From an uncultured Eubacteriales bacterium (GTDB lineage Bacteria; Bacillota; Clostridia; Lachnospirales; Lachnospiraceae): a stretch of DNA of 48,720 bases. Position 1 is the stretch's first letter; the number at the start of each line of letters is the position of its first letter. The translations under genes and the position numbers were made by a program. Under the pieces are notes generated by a model. The model had not been told where the DNA came from, searched no databases, and was given only the letters and a program-made list of their open reading frames with translations. This document shows positions 1-8,738 of this stretch, in pieces. The stretch covers positions 1 through 48,720 of the forward strand of contig ONLK01000014.1 of assembly GCA_900318615.1 (NCBI GenBank), written 5' to 3'.

Positions 1-14
1 TGCCGAATGTGGCA

Positions 15-48
15 GCGTGGTGGGAGTTGCGGAGCAACGAAACCACGC
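15..48. repeat. Nested hairpin in leader of metY
   Basis: Bases 15-21 (GCGTGGT) are complementary to 42-48 (ACCACGC), and inside them 26-30 (GTTGC) pair with 34-38 (GCAAC). There is no U-tract after it, so it is not a convincing terminator. It may be part of an RNA leader or the tail of something left of the window. No S-box or T-box core is visible in the 132 bases before the gene. Confidence 0.4.
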
Positions 49-58
49 GTAATCATAA

Positions 59-89
59 ATGAGTGGCAAAAGGTACTTTTGACACTCAT
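59..89. repeat. 14-bp-arm palindrome upstream of metY
   Basis: Arms 59-72 and 76-89 are complementary except for one G-A mismatch (66 against 82), with a 3-base loop GTA. No T-run follows. The compact, near-perfect form looks like a dispersed intergenic palindromic element or an operator; I cannot count copies elsewhere in the genome. The TTGACA inside its right arm (79-84) has no properly spaced -10, so I do not call it a promoter. Confidence 0.5.
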
Positions 90-132
90 ATCATAGAATT
101 TAAAAATCTCACGCAACCACGGAGGTGTCATT

Positions 133-1404
133 ATGGAGATTGGTACAAAATGTCTGCAGGAAGGCTGGAAGCCGGCCAACGGAGAGGCGCGGCAGGTTCC
201 GATCTGTCAGAGTACGACTTTTAAATATGATTCGAGCGAGGAGATGGGCCAGCTTTTCGACCTGGAGAAGGACGGCTATTTTTATTCCAGACTGGCGAAT
301 CCGACCTGCGATGCGGTGGCGGCAAAAATATGCGCGCTGGAAGGCGGCGAGGCGGGTATTCTGACGGCCTCGGGCATGGCAGCCAACTTTCTCGCCGTTT
401 TTAATATCTGTGAGGCAGGAGATCATATTCTTGCCAGTTCCGCTGTCTATGGCGGCACCTTCAATTTGTTCGGAACTACCATGAAAAAGATGGGGATTGA
501 CTGTACTTTCTTTGACCAGAAGGATCCGGTTGAAAAAATTGAGCAGTATTTCCGGCCAAATACGAAGTGTGTATTCGGCGAAACCATCACCAACCCGACG
601 GTTTCCGTCTTTGATATCGAAAAATTTGCGGACATGGCCCATCGTCACGGGGTACCGCTGATTGTTGACAACACGTTTGCAACGCCGGTCAACTGCCGGC
701 CGTTTGAGTGGGGAGCGGATATCGTAACACACTCCACAACCAAATACATGGAAGGCCACGCAGCGACGATCGGCGGCTGTATTGTGGACAGCGGGAACTT
801 TGACTGGATGGCGCATGCGGATAAGTATCCGGGACTGACCACACCGGATGAATCCTACCATGGCATTGTATATGCGCAAAGATTCGGGAAAAAGGCCTAT
901 ATCACCAAGATTGACGCTCAGCTGATGCGCGATCTGGGTCCCTGCCAGTCTCCGCAGAACGCGTTTTATCTGAATCTCGGCCTGGAGTCTCTGGAAGTGC
1001 GCATGCAGCGGCACTGCCGGAATGCGCTGGCGGTGGCGGAGTACCTTCAGGCGAATGAAAAGGTTGCGTGGGTTCGCTTTTCTGATCTTCCGCAGGATCC
1101 CTGCCATGAACTTCAGCAGAAATATCTGCCCAATGGAAGCTGCGGGGTTCTTTCCTTCGGCCTGAAGGGCGGCAGGGCGAAGGCGATCCCATTTATGGAT
1201 TCCCTGAAGCTGATTTCTATTGTCACGCACGTGGCGGATTCCAGAACCTGCCTGCTCAACCCGGCCAGCCATACCCACCGTCAGATGACGGATGAACAGC
1301 TGCTGGCGGCCGGAATTGCTCCGGACCTGATCCGGCTGTCGGTTGGACTTGAGAATGTGAAGGACATCATTGCCGATCTGGCGCAGGCACTGGATAAAAT
1401 CTGA
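133..1404 (+). CDS. metY: O-acetylhomoserine (thiol)-lyase / MetY-type PLP enzyme
   Basis: A 423-residue cytoplasmic enzyme of the Cys/Met-metabolism PLP family (fold type I), expected to make homocysteine (or methionine) from O-acetylhomoserine and sulfide (or methanethiol). Visible motifs: YSRLANPT at 51-58 (phosphate-binding Tyr/Arg), SGMA at 80-83, D179 in VDN (pyridine-nitrogen Asp) and STTKY with the Schiff-base lysine K204. Length and the opening GTKCLQEGW fit MetY better than cystathionine lyases. Start: ATG 133 behind GGAGGTG at about 121-127. It stands alone and ends in a strong bidirectional terminator. Methionine gamma-lyase is the main alternative, because this family cannot be split safely by motif reading. 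Leader contains two hairpins but no recognisable SAM riboswitch. Confidence 0.87.
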   Translation: MEIGTKCLQEGWKPANGEARQVPICQSTTFKYDSSEEMGQLFDLEKDGYFYSRLANPTCDAVAAKICALEGGEAGILTASGMAANFLAVFNICEAGDHILASSAVYGGTFNLFGTTMKKMGIDCTFFDQKDPVEKIEQYFRPNTKCVFGETITNPTVSVFDIEKFADMAHRHGVPLIVDNTFATPVNCRPFEWGADIVTHSTTKYMEGHAATIGGCIVDSGNFDWMAHADKYPGLTTPDESYHGIVYAQRFGKKAYITKIDAQLMRDLGPCQSPQNAFYLNLGLESLEVRMQRHCRNALAVAEYLQANEKVAWVRFSDLPQDPCHELQQKYLPNGSCGVLSFGLKGGRAKAIPFMDSLKLISIVTHVADSRTCLLNPASHTHRQMTDEQLLAAGIAPDLIRLSVGLENVKDIIADLAQALDKI

Positions 1405-1423
1405 AAACGTGCGGTATAAAAAC

Positions 1424-1470
1424 GGCGGCCGGTCTTTCCCTCTGTGGAAGACCGGCCGCCTGTCTTTTTA
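1424..1470. terminator. Bidirectional intrinsic terminator between metY and patatin gene
   Basis: A perfect 13-bp stem (1424-1436 with 1448-1460, GC-rich) is followed on the + strand by TGTCTTTTTA and preceded by TATAAAAAC, which reads as a U-tract on the minus strand. It therefore can stop both convergent genes. Confidence 0.9.
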
Positions 1471-1521
1471 TACCAGTGTATTCTGCCGGATACGCGGTTT
1501 CCCTGCGCCGGATCGTCTGAT

Positions 1522-2448
1522 CTAACCGGCCAGATATTTCTGAAGTGCCGGGATTTGTTCTTTCATTTCATGGTAACCGGCCTGGTAAAGATTTCCAAGT
1601 TTTTCCATATCGCTTTCAAAGCGGCTGATGCGGACAGGTTCCTTTGGCGCCAGAACAAATATCTTCCCTTCCGCCTCATCGGCATCGATTTCATCGAGCA
1701 GTTTATTGTACCGGTCACAGGTGTGCAGCATAGCCAGCTGCAGGTCAAGGTAATTGCGGAAAAATACACGATTCCGGTGGAAGTTTTTTTTCACGTTGTC
1801 CGGTTCCTTCCGGTAGGAGCGGTCACGCGTGCGGATAACCATGATCTTTTTGAATTCTCTTGCCTTAGCCCAGTGATACGGGATTTTTGTGATTAAACCG
1901 CCGTCCAGATAGGGAACACCGTCAATATAAACCGGCTGCGAGATGTAAGGAACGGTGGCGGAAGCCTGAACAGCCTTGAATATGTCCTCACATTTGCCCT
2001 TTTCGAAATACTCCACACGCCCCTTTTCCAGATCCGTAGCCCCGACGATAAAGCGGCGGTCCGGGTTATTGAAGCGCTCACGGTTGATGGGATATTTGCG
2101 CATGAGATCCTCGAAAAGATAAGAGAAGCCGGTAATTCCGTGGTCACGGCGGAAGGCGCCCAGCCCGCAGTAGTTCGGGTCACGGCGGAACCTGAGATTG
2201 ATGCGGGGGGCCCAGCCGATCTGGCCGGAAACATATCCGATGCCGCTCATGGCGCCGGCGGAAATTCCAATGGTTGTCTGAAAGTTAATTCCGTTTTCCA
2301 TCAGAGCGTCCAGAGCCCCCTGTGTGTAAATGCCGCGCCATGCACCGCCCTCGAGTACAAGGCATCCCTGCGTCAGATCGAAGGAAGCCGCCCCGGACGG
2401 TAGTGAATCGTAGCCGGAATAAGTCCGGTTATTACTGTAAAGCTCCAT
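1522..2448 (-). CDS. Patatin-like phospholipase (RssA/YlbK-type esterase)
   Basis: A 308-residue protein of the patatin-like family, predicted to be a cytosolic or membrane-associated serine lipid acyl hydrolase. The oxyanion-hole glycine-rich motif (LEGGAWRG, about 32-39), the nucleophile elbow G61-I-S63-A-G65 and the dyad aspartate in D182-G-G are all present, so the Ser-Asp dyad is intact. The C-terminal third (about 230-308) is charged and helical, as is usual for the YlbK/RssA-like clade in Firmicutes. There is no signal peptide. Start: ATG at 2448 with a modest AGGCAGGT upstream. A possible minus-strand -10 (TATACT) lies at 2493-2498. Transcribed divergently from the adenine deaminase gene. 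The substrate cannot be told from sequence. Confidence 0.87.
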   Translation of the reverse strand: MELYSNNRTYSGYDSLPSGAASFDLTQGCLVLEGGAWRGIYTQGALDALMENGINFQTTIGISAGAMSGIGYVSGQIGWAPRINLRFRRDPNYCGLGAFRRDHGITGFSYLFEDLMRKYPINRERFNNPDRRFIVGATDLEKGRVEYFEKGKCEDIFKAVQASATVPYISQPVYIDGVPYLDGGLITKIPYHWAKAREFKKIMVIRTRDRSYRKEPDNVKKNFHRNRVFFRNYLDLQLAMLHTCDRYNKLLDEIDADEAEGKIFVLAPKEPVRISRFESDMEKLGNLYQAGYHEMKEQIPALQKYLAG

Positions 2449-2590
2449 TGAAAATTACCTGCCTTTCCAACATTCAAAGTGTCCGCAGGAAAAGTATACA
2501 CTTTTCTATTGAAAAGGGACAGGTACATCTGGCATCTTTTGTAAATAACGTAAACCCTGTGATAAATAAAGGCATATCCATCCGAAGTTC

Positions 2591-2599
2591 TGCTATAAT
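2591..2599 (+). promoter_or_regulatory. Extended -10 promoter for adenine deaminase
   Basis: TGC-TATAAT at 2591-2599 is a perfect extended -10 element with no good -35. It sits 57 bases before the GTG start of the deaminase gene. The 208-base divergent intergenic region holds no purine-riboswitch core that I can see. Confidence 0.65.
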
Positions 2600-2656
2600 G
2601 TTCGAAAGAGTACAGAGCCGGAACACGGACCAGTACAGACGGAAGGAGGGATTTTA

Positions 2657-4381
2657 GTGGAGCTTAAAAAATATCTGGGATGTTCAAGAGCAGCACGCAA
2701 GCTGCAGCCGGCAGATCTGGTGCTGAAGAATGCCAGGATTGTGAACGTATTTACCGACCGTGTAGAGGAAGGCAATGTTGCCGTCACCAATGGAATGATT
2801 GTAGGAATCGGAGACTATGAGGGCAGAAAAGTGATTGACCTGGAGGGAAAATATCTGACTTCCGGGTTCATAGACGCTCATCTGCATCTGGAATCAACGC
2901 TGGTAAACCCGCAGGTTCTGATTTCCAAGGCGGAGGAACACGGAACCACCACGTTCATCGTGGATCCCCATGAGGTTGCCAATGTATCCGGAACGGCAGG
3001 AATCGATTATCTGCTGTCGCAGACAGCCAATCTCCCGGCACATGTGTATGTCATGATCGCTTCCTGCGTGCCGTCGACACCGATCGATGATAACGGATGT
3101 ACGCTGGATGCGGCAGCCATGAAGAAATATCTGGACAACAACCGTGTGCTCGGGCTGGGCGAGGTGATGGACTGCATGTCGGTCATCAACGGCGATCCCT
3201 CTATGAATGAAAAAATTGAATTGTTTGATGGAAAGGTGAAAGACGGGCATGCTCCGAATCTGTCCGATGAAGAACTGGCAGCTTATGTGATGGCCGGCGT
3301 TACCACGGATCATGAGGGGACAACCTACGAGTATGTGATGAAGGAACGTTCGATGGGGATGACCTGCCACATCCGGGAGGGCAGCGCCGCCCGCAATCTG
3401 GAAATGATCGTCAGGGGAATCGTGGAGAATAATACGAACACCGAGGGGTTCTGTTTCTGTACGGATGACAAGCACATCGAGGATATCAACCGGGAGGGCG
3501 ACATCGATCACAATGTCCGAAAGGCAGTCAGCATGGGAATCAGCCCGATTGCCGCGGTGAAGATGGCGACCATCCAGCCGGCCCGCTGCTACGGGCTGCG
3601 CCGTACCGGGGCAGTCGCACCCGGCTTTGACGCGGATCTGGTGGTTTGGGATTCTCTGAAGAATTTCAATGCGCAGATGGTATTTTTCAAGGGACAGCTG
3701 GTTACAAGGAAATACGTAAAAATGCCTGCCTGTCCGCCACAGCTGATGGATACCGTTCATATCGGCCCCATCGATCCGAAAAAACTGGAACTGAGGGCGG
3801 ACGGAAAACAGTTCCCCGCGATCCGCATGATCCCCGGGCAGATTCTTACGGAGCGTGCGGACATCGGGCTGCCGGCGGATCCGCAGACCGGGCTTTTTCG
3901 ACCGGACGGAAAGGTAGACAAGATTGCCGTGTTTGAGCGCCATCATGCCACCGGAAAGGTGGGCGTCGGGGCTGTTCTCAATTTCGGACTTCAGGGAGGA
4001 GCGATTGCCTCCAGTGTTTCTCACGACAGCCACAATATCATTGCCATCGGAGATAACGATGCGGATATACTGGCTGCGGTTCGTGAGCTGCAAAGAACCC
4101 ATGGCGGCTATACCATTGTGCAGGACGGTCAGGTATATGATACGCTGGAACTTCCGGTTATGGGTCTGATTTCTGACCAGAGCTATTCGTACGTCAGCAA
4201 AAAGCTGAAGAAACTGATCACCCGTGCCCACCGCATGGGGGTTCCGAAAGATATGGCGCCATTTATCACACTTTCGTTTATGGCGCTGCCGGTAATCCCG
4301 TCCATCCGCTTAACTCCGCGCGGTGTATACAGTGTGACAGAGTCAAAATTCCTTACCGGTCCGGAAGCAGAGAATCCGTAA
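2657..4381 (+). CDS. ade: Adenine deaminase
   Basis: A 574-residue amidohydrolase-superfamily enzyme that converts adenine to hypoxanthine and ammonia in purine salvage; length matches the bacterial Ade family. Metal-site motifs are present: the amidohydrolase H-L-H-L-E-S (about 74-79), DPHEVANVSG (about 102-111), GLGEVMD, the VTTDHEG segment, and TDDKH further on. The C-terminal half carries the Ade-specific region with GLQGGAIASSVSHDSHNI. Start is GTG 2657, preceded by a very strong GGAAGGAGGG at 2641-2650 at normal spacing. Single gene with its own extended -10 promoter. It feeds hypoxanthine to the Hpt phosphoribosyltransferase encoded 20 kb downstream. Confidence 0.95.
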   Translation: MELKKYLGCSRAARKLQPADLVLKNARIVNVFTDRVEEGNVAVTNGMIVGIGDYEGRKVIDLEGKYLTSGFIDAHLHLESTLVNPQVLISKAEEHGTTTFIVDPHEVANVSGTAGIDYLLSQTANLPAHVYVMIASCVPSTPIDDNGCTLDAAAMKKYLDNNRVLGLGEVMDCMSVINGDPSMNEKIELFDGKVKDGHAPNLSDEELAAYVMAGVTTDHEGTTYEYVMKERSMGMTCHIREGSAARNLEMIVRGIVENNTNTEGFCFCTDDKHIEDINREGDIDHNVRKAVSMGISPIAAVKMATIQPARCYGLRRTGAVAPGFDADLVVWDSLKNFNAQMVFFKGQLVTRKYVKMPACPPQLMDTVHIGPIDPKKLELRADGKQFPAIRMIPGQILTERADIGLPADPQTGLFRPDGKVDKIAVFERHHATGKVGVGAVLNFGLQGGAIASSVSHDSHNIIAIGDNDADILAAVRELQRTHGGYTIVQDGQVYDTLELPVMGLISDQSYSYVSKKLKKLITRAHRMGVPKDMAPFITLSFMALPVIPSIRLTPRGVYSVTESKFLTGPEAENP

Positions 4382-4424
4382 GGGTTCAGGCCTTACGGCC
4401 TTGAAAGATGAAAACGGACCATTG

Positions 4425-4480
4425 AAGGCAGCTTTCCAAAGGCAGCTTTCCAAAGGCAGCTTCGCAAAGGCAGCTTCCCG
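4425..4480. repeat. Four tandem 14-bp repeats between convergent genes
   Basis: Units at 4425-4438, 4439-4452, 4453-4466 and 4467-4480. The first two are identical (AAGGCAGCTTTCCA); the third and fourth differ at two or three 3' positions. The array fills the gap between the ends of ade and the minus-strand DUF402 gene and has no T-tract hairpin. It looks like a replication-slippage array. Confidence 0.85.
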
Positions 4481-4515
4481 GAAGCTTTGAAGGAAAGGAT
4501 ATCTGTCTGCTTTCA

Positions 4516-5052
4516 TCAGAGCGGGCCCTGCGCGGCAAGATCCCTGACTTCGGCCTCGTTGATTTTCTGCTGCAGCCGGTCAAAATCATTCCGGTAAATA
4601 ATAGTAAGCAGTTTGTCGGTGGTCTTCAGAGCTGCGGTCAGCAGTTCTGGAGACAGCAGACCGCGCCTGAACGCATCCGCCAGTTCATCCAGATCAACCA
4701 CCCGGTACGAGCCATTCGGATATACAATTACATCGATCAGCAGATCCGTAAATACATATTTATCCGGGGAACAGTCTGCCGTTCCGGGGATCGGAACGCC
4801 TTTTTCAAAACTATGCGCAACAATGTCGCAGTACCAGCTGATCAGATTGCTCTCGTGATCATAAAACTTGCTGATTTTAAAACCTCTCTCCAGAAAATAG
4901 CATGAATAGCCATGGTGCAGGGTTTTCTTCGGGTGAAGTGTATTCCACTTTGTGATGATCAGCTCGTTATCGCGGTAGAGGAGAATGTCGTCCTTCAGTT
5001 CAATACATTCTTCCGGTATCAGCCTTTTCCTGTAGAGTATTAAATTATCCAT
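4516..5052 (-). CDS. DUF402-family protein (nucleoside tri/diphosphatase or FAU-1-like)
   Basis: A 178-residue protein with the DUF402 core: SWYCDIV (72-78), TDLLIDVIVYPNG (102-114) and DLDELADAF (120-128), with the family's conserved Asp/Glu pattern that in the Bacillus YgaC/Ntdp subgroup binds divalent metal for nucleotide phosphate hydrolysis. That catalytic role is inferred from the family, not proven here. No signal peptide or membrane segment. ATG at 5052 is chosen because GGGAGG sits 6 bases upstream; an in-frame TTG one codon earlier (5055) is too close to that site. It converges with ade, and a good minus-strand promoter lies at 5182-5210. Confidence 0.82.
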   Translation of the reverse strand: MDNLILYRKRLIPEECIELKDDILLYRDNELIITKWNTLHPKKTLHHGYSCYFLERGFKISKFYDHESNLISWYCDIVAHSFEKGVPIPGTADCSPDKYVFTDLLIDVIVYPNGSYRVVDLDELADAFRRGLLSPELLTAALKTTDKLLTIIYRNDFDRLQQKINEAEVRDLAAQGPL

Positions 5053-5157
5053 CAACGGCCTCCCGATTTCCGGCGGTGCATGCGGGCAGAACGGAGTACC
5101 CGGAAACGCCGGAATTGATTATGATGCTGTATTTTGTGCTGGAACTGTTTCCCGTAT

Positions 5158-5193
5158 GATGTTTACATATCATTAGATGTTTACATATCATTA
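5158..5193. repeat. Tandem 18-bp repeat with promoter-like elements before galT
   Basis: Bases 5158-5175 (GATGTTTACATATCATTA) are repeated exactly at 5176-5193, and a third partial copy (TGTTTAC) follows at 5200-5206. On the + strand a TTTACA (5162-5167) is followed 18 bases later by TATCAT (5186-5191), a plausible promoter toward galT, about 200 bases from its start. The rest of the 348-base gap to galT (5194-5400) shows a TATAAC at 5239-5244 and no other recognisable element. Confidence 0.6.
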
Positions 5194-5210
5194 AATGATT
5201 GTTTACTCAA
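5182..5210 (-). promoter_or_regulatory. Minus-strand promoter for the DUF402 gene
   Basis: On the minus strand TTGAGT (complement of 5205-5210) is followed 17 bases later by TATGTA (complement of 5182-5187). It overlaps the second 18-bp repeat unit, so anything binding the repeats could affect both directions. Confidence 0.5.
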
Positions 5211-5400
5211 AAGGTAAAGTACATTTTAATAAGCAAATTATAACGCATTCACTCAGGTTAGGAAAGCAGGAAAAGTGCCTGACCGATGCGGCCGGATGTG
5301 GGAATATCCGTCTTGAGCGGGTATGTGCATGGTGATAAAATGACTATGGTTGTGGCCGCCTGGAGCGGCGCATTATATACAGACGCAGGAGGGAGCAGCA

Positions 5401-6954
5401 ATGATACAGGATGCAATTGCCGGACTGGTCCGGTATGGGTTGACGACGGGACTGATTGAGAAGGAAGATGCCGTTTATACGGCCAACAGAGTTCTTGCTC
5501 TGCTGAAGATCGATTCCCTTGATGAAAAAGCGGAGGATGCTTTCACAGGCAGCCAGGCAGAGAAAATTTCCGGAACCCGGGACGAAAATATTATTGGAGA
5601 GCTGTCAGAGATTCTCGGCCGGATATGCGATTATGCTTATGAACATCAGCTGATGGGGGACAATACCGTTACCTGCCGGGATCTGTTTGATACGGAGATT
5701 ATGGCCATTCTGACGGATCGTCCGTCCTCGGTGACGGCGAAATTCCGCGCTGAATATTCGGAAGATCCGGTCAGGGCGACAGACAGCTATTATCGTTTCT
5801 GCCAGGATACCAACTATATCCGCAGAGACCGCATCGCAAAGGATGTTCGCTGGACAGCCGACACAGAATACGGCACGATCGACATCTCCATCAATCTTTC
5901 CAAGCCGGAAAAAGATCCGAAGGCAATCGCCGCGGCGCGGAATGCGGCTCAGACAGCTTACCCGAAGTGCCAGCTGTGCCGTGAAAATGAAGGATATGCC
6001 GGACGTCTTGACCATCCGGCACGGGGAAACCACCGTATCATTCCGATAACGGTGGACGGTGAACCCTGGTTTTTCCAGTATTCCCCCTATGTTTATTATA
6101 ATGAGCACTGCATTGTTTTTAACAGCGTTCACAAGCCGATGATCATTGACCGCGGCGCTTTCCGGAAACTTCTGAAGATAACGGAGATTTTCCCGCATTA
6201 TTTCGTTGGCTCCAATGCGGACCTCCCGATTGTCGGAGGATCCATCCTGGCACATGAGCATTTCCAGGGCGGCCATTATACATTTGCAATGGCGAAAGCG
6301 CCGGTGGAGGAGGAAATCGTATTCAGGGGATATGAGGACGTGAGGGCTGGTATTGTCAAATGGCCGCTTTCCGTTATCCGTCTGAACGGGACGGATCCGG
6401 AACGGGTGGCTGATCTTGCCGCGGCGATCCTGAAAACCTGGCGCGGCTATACCGATGAGGATGCTTTCATTTATGCGCAGACAGACGGAGAGCCGCACAA
6501 CACCATCACCCCGATCGCGCGCCGCCGCGATGGCAGCTTCGAGCTGGATCTGGCATTGAGAAATAACATTACGACGAGAGAACATCCCTTGGGCGTTTAC
6601 CATCCTCATGCTCAATATTTTCATATTAAAAAGGAAAATATCGGGCTGATCGAAGTGATGGGGCTGGCCATTCTCCCGGCAAGACTGAAAACAGAAATGG
6701 CCGGGGTCAAAGATGCCATTCTGACGGGGAAAGATCTTCGCGCGGATGAGGCACTGGCAAAGCACGCGGACTGGGTGGATGAATTTTCAAAAAAATATAC
6801 CGATATCAATTCGGCCAATGCCGACGCGATCCTACGGGACGAAATCGGGCTGGTATTCTCGAAGGTGCTGGAATGCGCCGGCGTTTACAAACGAACGGCG
6901 GATGGCAAAGCTGCTTTTGAACGCTTCATCGATGCGGTACAGAAGGAACTGTGA
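5401..6954 (+). CDS. galT: Galactose-1-phosphate uridylyltransferase, type 2 (Firmicutes GalT)
   Basis: A 517-residue enzyme of the Leloir pathway: exchanges UDP between UDP-glucose and galactose-1-phosphate. It belongs to the long Firmicutes-type GalT family (usually about 490-500 residues). The active-site stretch HEHFQGGHY is at 285-293; the covalent uridylylation is expected on the second His, H287. A CQLC pair lies at 190-193. Start: ATG 5401, with AGGAGGG about 6 bases upstream; an in-frame extension back to 5350 has no ribosome binding site. Unusually, galK and galE are not adjacent: galT stands alone behind a 348-base region with tandem repeats, which suggests separate control. Confidence 0.92.
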   Translation: MIQDAIAGLVRYGLTTGLIEKEDAVYTANRVLALLKIDSLDEKAEDAFTGSQAEKISGTRDENIIGELSEILGRICDYAYEHQLMGDNTVTCRDLFDTEIMAILTDRPSSVTAKFRAEYSEDPVRATDSYYRFCQDTNYIRRDRIAKDVRWTADTEYGTIDISINLSKPEKDPKAIAAARNAAQTAYPKCQLCRENEGYAGRLDHPARGNHRIIPITVDGEPWFFQYSPYVYYNEHCIVFNSVHKPMIIDRGAFRKLLKITEIFPHYFVGSNADLPIVGGSILAHEHFQGGHYTFAMAKAPVEEEIVFRGYEDVRAGIVKWPLSVIRLNGTDPERVADLAAAILKTWRGYTDEDAFIYAQTDGEPHNTITPIARRRDGSFELDLALRNNITTREHPLGVYHPHAQYFHIKKENIGLIEVMGLAILPARLKTEMAGVKDAILTGKDLRADEALAKHADWVDEFSKKYTDINSANADAILRDEIGLVFSKVLECAGVYKRTADGKAAFERFIDAVQKEL

Positions 6955-7012
6955 ACCGGGCGGCAGAGTATCCGGCAGGAAAAGAATTACCGGCCGGATT
7001 GCGGATGCAGGC

Positions 7013-7041
7013 TGGAACCGCCAGGCAGAATGTAGTATAAT
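7013..7041 (+). promoter_or_regulatory. Promoter for proS
   Basis: A perfect TATAAT (7036-7041) with a weak -35 (TGGAAC, 7013-7018) at 17-base spacing, 53 bases before the start. The leader is too short and lacks the motifs for a T-box, although synthetase genes in Firmicutes often have one. Confidence 0.6.
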
Positions 7042-7094
7042 TTTATCCGCATGTCTGATGAAGATCAGGAAAACGGGTATGTAAGGAGATAAAA

Positions 7095-8534
7095 ATGGCA
7101 AAGGATAAAAAGTTAGTAGAACAGATCACATCGAGAGATGTCGATTTCGCCCAGTGGTACACAGATGTCTGCCTGAAGGCGGATCTTATCGATTACACGA
7201 GCGTCAAGGGATGCATGGTTATCAAACCGGCCGGCTATGCTATCTGGGAGAACTGTAAGAATGATCTTGATCAGCGCTTTAAGGCAACCGGTGTTGAGAA
7301 TTGTTACATGCCGGAGCTTATTCCGGAAAGCCTGCTTGCGAAGGAAGGAGAACTGGTAAACGGTTTTGCTCCGGAATGCGCCTGGGTAACCGTCGGCGGA
7401 AATGAGCAGCTGCAGGAGCGTCTGGCCCTGCGTCCGACTTCCGAGACACTGTTCAGCGATTTCTATCATAATGATGTACATTCCTATCGTGATCTGCCGC
7501 GCCTGTACAATCAGTGGTGTTCCGTTATGCGCTGGGAAAAGACGACACGCCCGTTCCTGCGTTCACGCGAATTCCTGTGGCAGGAGGGTCATACGGTACA
7601 CGCGACCGCTCAGGAAGCGGTTGAGCGCACCGAGATGATGCTGAACATTTACGCAGATTTCCTGGAAAAGGATATGGCCATCCCGGTTATTAAAGGCCGG
7701 AAAACCGAGAAGGAAAAATTTGCGGGTGCGGAGGCGACCTATACCGTAGAAGCGCTGATGTATGACGGTCAGGCACTTCAGTCCGGAACCTCTCATTATT
7801 TCGGAGATAAATTTGCAAAAGCGTATGATATTGAGTTTACGGATAAAGATAACATCGTAAAATACTGCCATCAGACCTCCTGGGGTATGACAACCCGTAT
7901 CATCGGTGCGATGATTATGGTTCACGGGGATGACAGCGGACTGGTCATTCCGCCGCGTATTGCGCCGACCCAGGTCATGGTCATTCCGATTCAGCAGCGC
8001 AGGGAAGGCGTTCTGGAAAAAGCGCAGGAAATCCTGAGCGCGTTAAAGGCGGCCGGACTTCGCGCGAAGATCGACGATACCGACAAGGGGCCGGGGTATA
8101 AGTTTGCAGAACAGGAAATGAGAGGAATTCCCGCCCGCATCGAAATTGGCCCGAAGGATATTGCGAACGGCACGGCTGTTGTTGTCCGCCGTGACAACCG
8201 GGAAAAGTCGGAAGTTTTGATTGACCAGCTTCCGGAAAAGGTAAAGGAAATTCTTGCCGCTGAGCAGACGGAAATGTTTGAGCGCGCGAAGAAGCGCAGA
8301 GATGAGCACACCTATGCCGCACACAATCCGGAAGAAATGAAGGAATGCTCGGAAAACAGGCATGGTTTTGTAAAAGCGATGTGGTGCGGAAGCAGGGAGT
8401 GTGAGGAGAAGATCAAGGAAGTATACGGCTTCTCCAGCCGCTGCATTCCTTTCGAACAGGAACAGCTGTCCGACGTATGCGTATGCTGCGGGAAACCGGC
8501 AAAGAAAATGGTATACTGGGGCAGGGCATATTAA
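7095..8534 (+). CDS. proS: Prolyl-tRNA synthetase, archaeal/eukaryote-like (ProS type 3)
   Basis: A 479-residue class II synthetase that charges tRNA-Pro. It lacks the editing insertion of the long bacterial form and instead matches the short archaeal/eukaryote-like form. Visible: motif 2 region with [22 protein letters not shown] (two pieces around 145-167), LRPTSE before it, the class II motif 3 near [15 protein letters not shown], an anticodon-binding domain with [10 protein letters not shown], and the type-specific C-terminal domain with candidate zinc ligands C431, C436, C462 and C465, ending YWGRAY. Start: ATG 7095 with AAGGAG 6 bases upstream. Monocistronic, with a strong terminator after it. 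Confidence 0.96.
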   Translation: MAKDKKLVEQITSRDVDFAQWYTDVCLKADLIDYTSVKGCMVIKPAGYAIWENCKNDLDQRFKATGVENCYMPELIPESLLAKEGELVNGFAPECAWVTVGGNEQLQERLALRPTSETLFSDFYHNDVHSYRDLPRLYNQWCSVMRWEKTTRPFLRSREFLWQEGHTVHATAQEAVERTEMMLNIYADFLEKDMAIPVIKGRKTEKEKFAGAEATYTVEALMYDGQALQSGTSHYFGDKFAKAYDIEFTDKDNIVKYCHQTSWGMTTRIIGAMIMVHGDDSGLVIPPRIAPTQVMVIPIQQRREGVLEKAQEILSALKAAGLRAKIDDTDKGPGYKFAEQEMRGIPARIEIGPKDIANGTAVVVRRDNREKSEVLIDQLPEKVKEILAAEQTEMFERAKKRRDEHTYAAHNPEEMKECSENRHGFVKAMWCGSRECEEKIKEVYGFSSRCIPFEQEQLSDVCVCCGKPAKKMVYWGRAY

Positions 8535-8561
8535 TAGACCAATCATAAAAGAGAAAAACTT

Positions 8562-8604
8562 CTGAGCGGACCGGCGCAGAAAAACAGCGCGGCGGACCGC
8601 TCAG
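8562..8604. other. Long hairpin in proS 3' untranslated region
   Basis: CTGAGCGG (8562-8569) pairs with CCGCTCAG (8597-8604), with inner GC pairing 8571-8577 against 8587-8592. No U-tract follows directly; it probably stabilises the 3' end ahead of the terminator 12 bases later. Confidence 0.6.
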
Positions 8605-8615
8605 ACAAAAGATGC

Positions 8616-8644
8616 GGATCCGGGGATACCCCGGGTCCTTTTTT
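8616..8644 (+). terminator. Intrinsic terminator after proS
   Basis: Stem 8616-8625 with 8629-8638 (10 bp, one G-T pair), a 3-base loop and a run of six T at 8639-8644. Confidence 0.9.
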
Positions 8645-8738
8645 GTGAGGACGTGCACCCGGCGGCCTACGCGCCTTACCAGGCACCAAAAAAATTTCGG
8701 TATTTCCCTAATAATCTAAAGTAACTCTCATTTAATGG

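Noticed and set aside
1-132. SAM riboswitch or T-box before metY
   Set aside because: The hairpins seen do not contain the conserved S-box core or T-box sequence, and no terminator/antiterminator pair is present.
109-1278. Long open frame on the minus strand opposite metY
   Set aside because: It is antisense to a gene with full PLP-enzyme motifs, has no family resemblance, and its product is Arg/Ile/His-rich as expected from a reversed GC-rich coding strand. The same holds for other long antisense frames, such as 2894-4231, 5605-6765 and 13231-14604.
2449-2656. Purine riboswitch before adenine deaminase
   Set aside because: I could not find the conserved purine aptamer junction bases or loop pairs in the 208-base region.
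4425-4480. CRISPR array
   Set aside because: The four units are directly adjacent without spacers, only 14 bp long, and no cas genes are near.
5350-5400. Upstream extension of galT
   Set aside because: The in-frame start at 5350 has no ribosome binding site, while ATG 5401 has AGGAGGG at ideal spacing.
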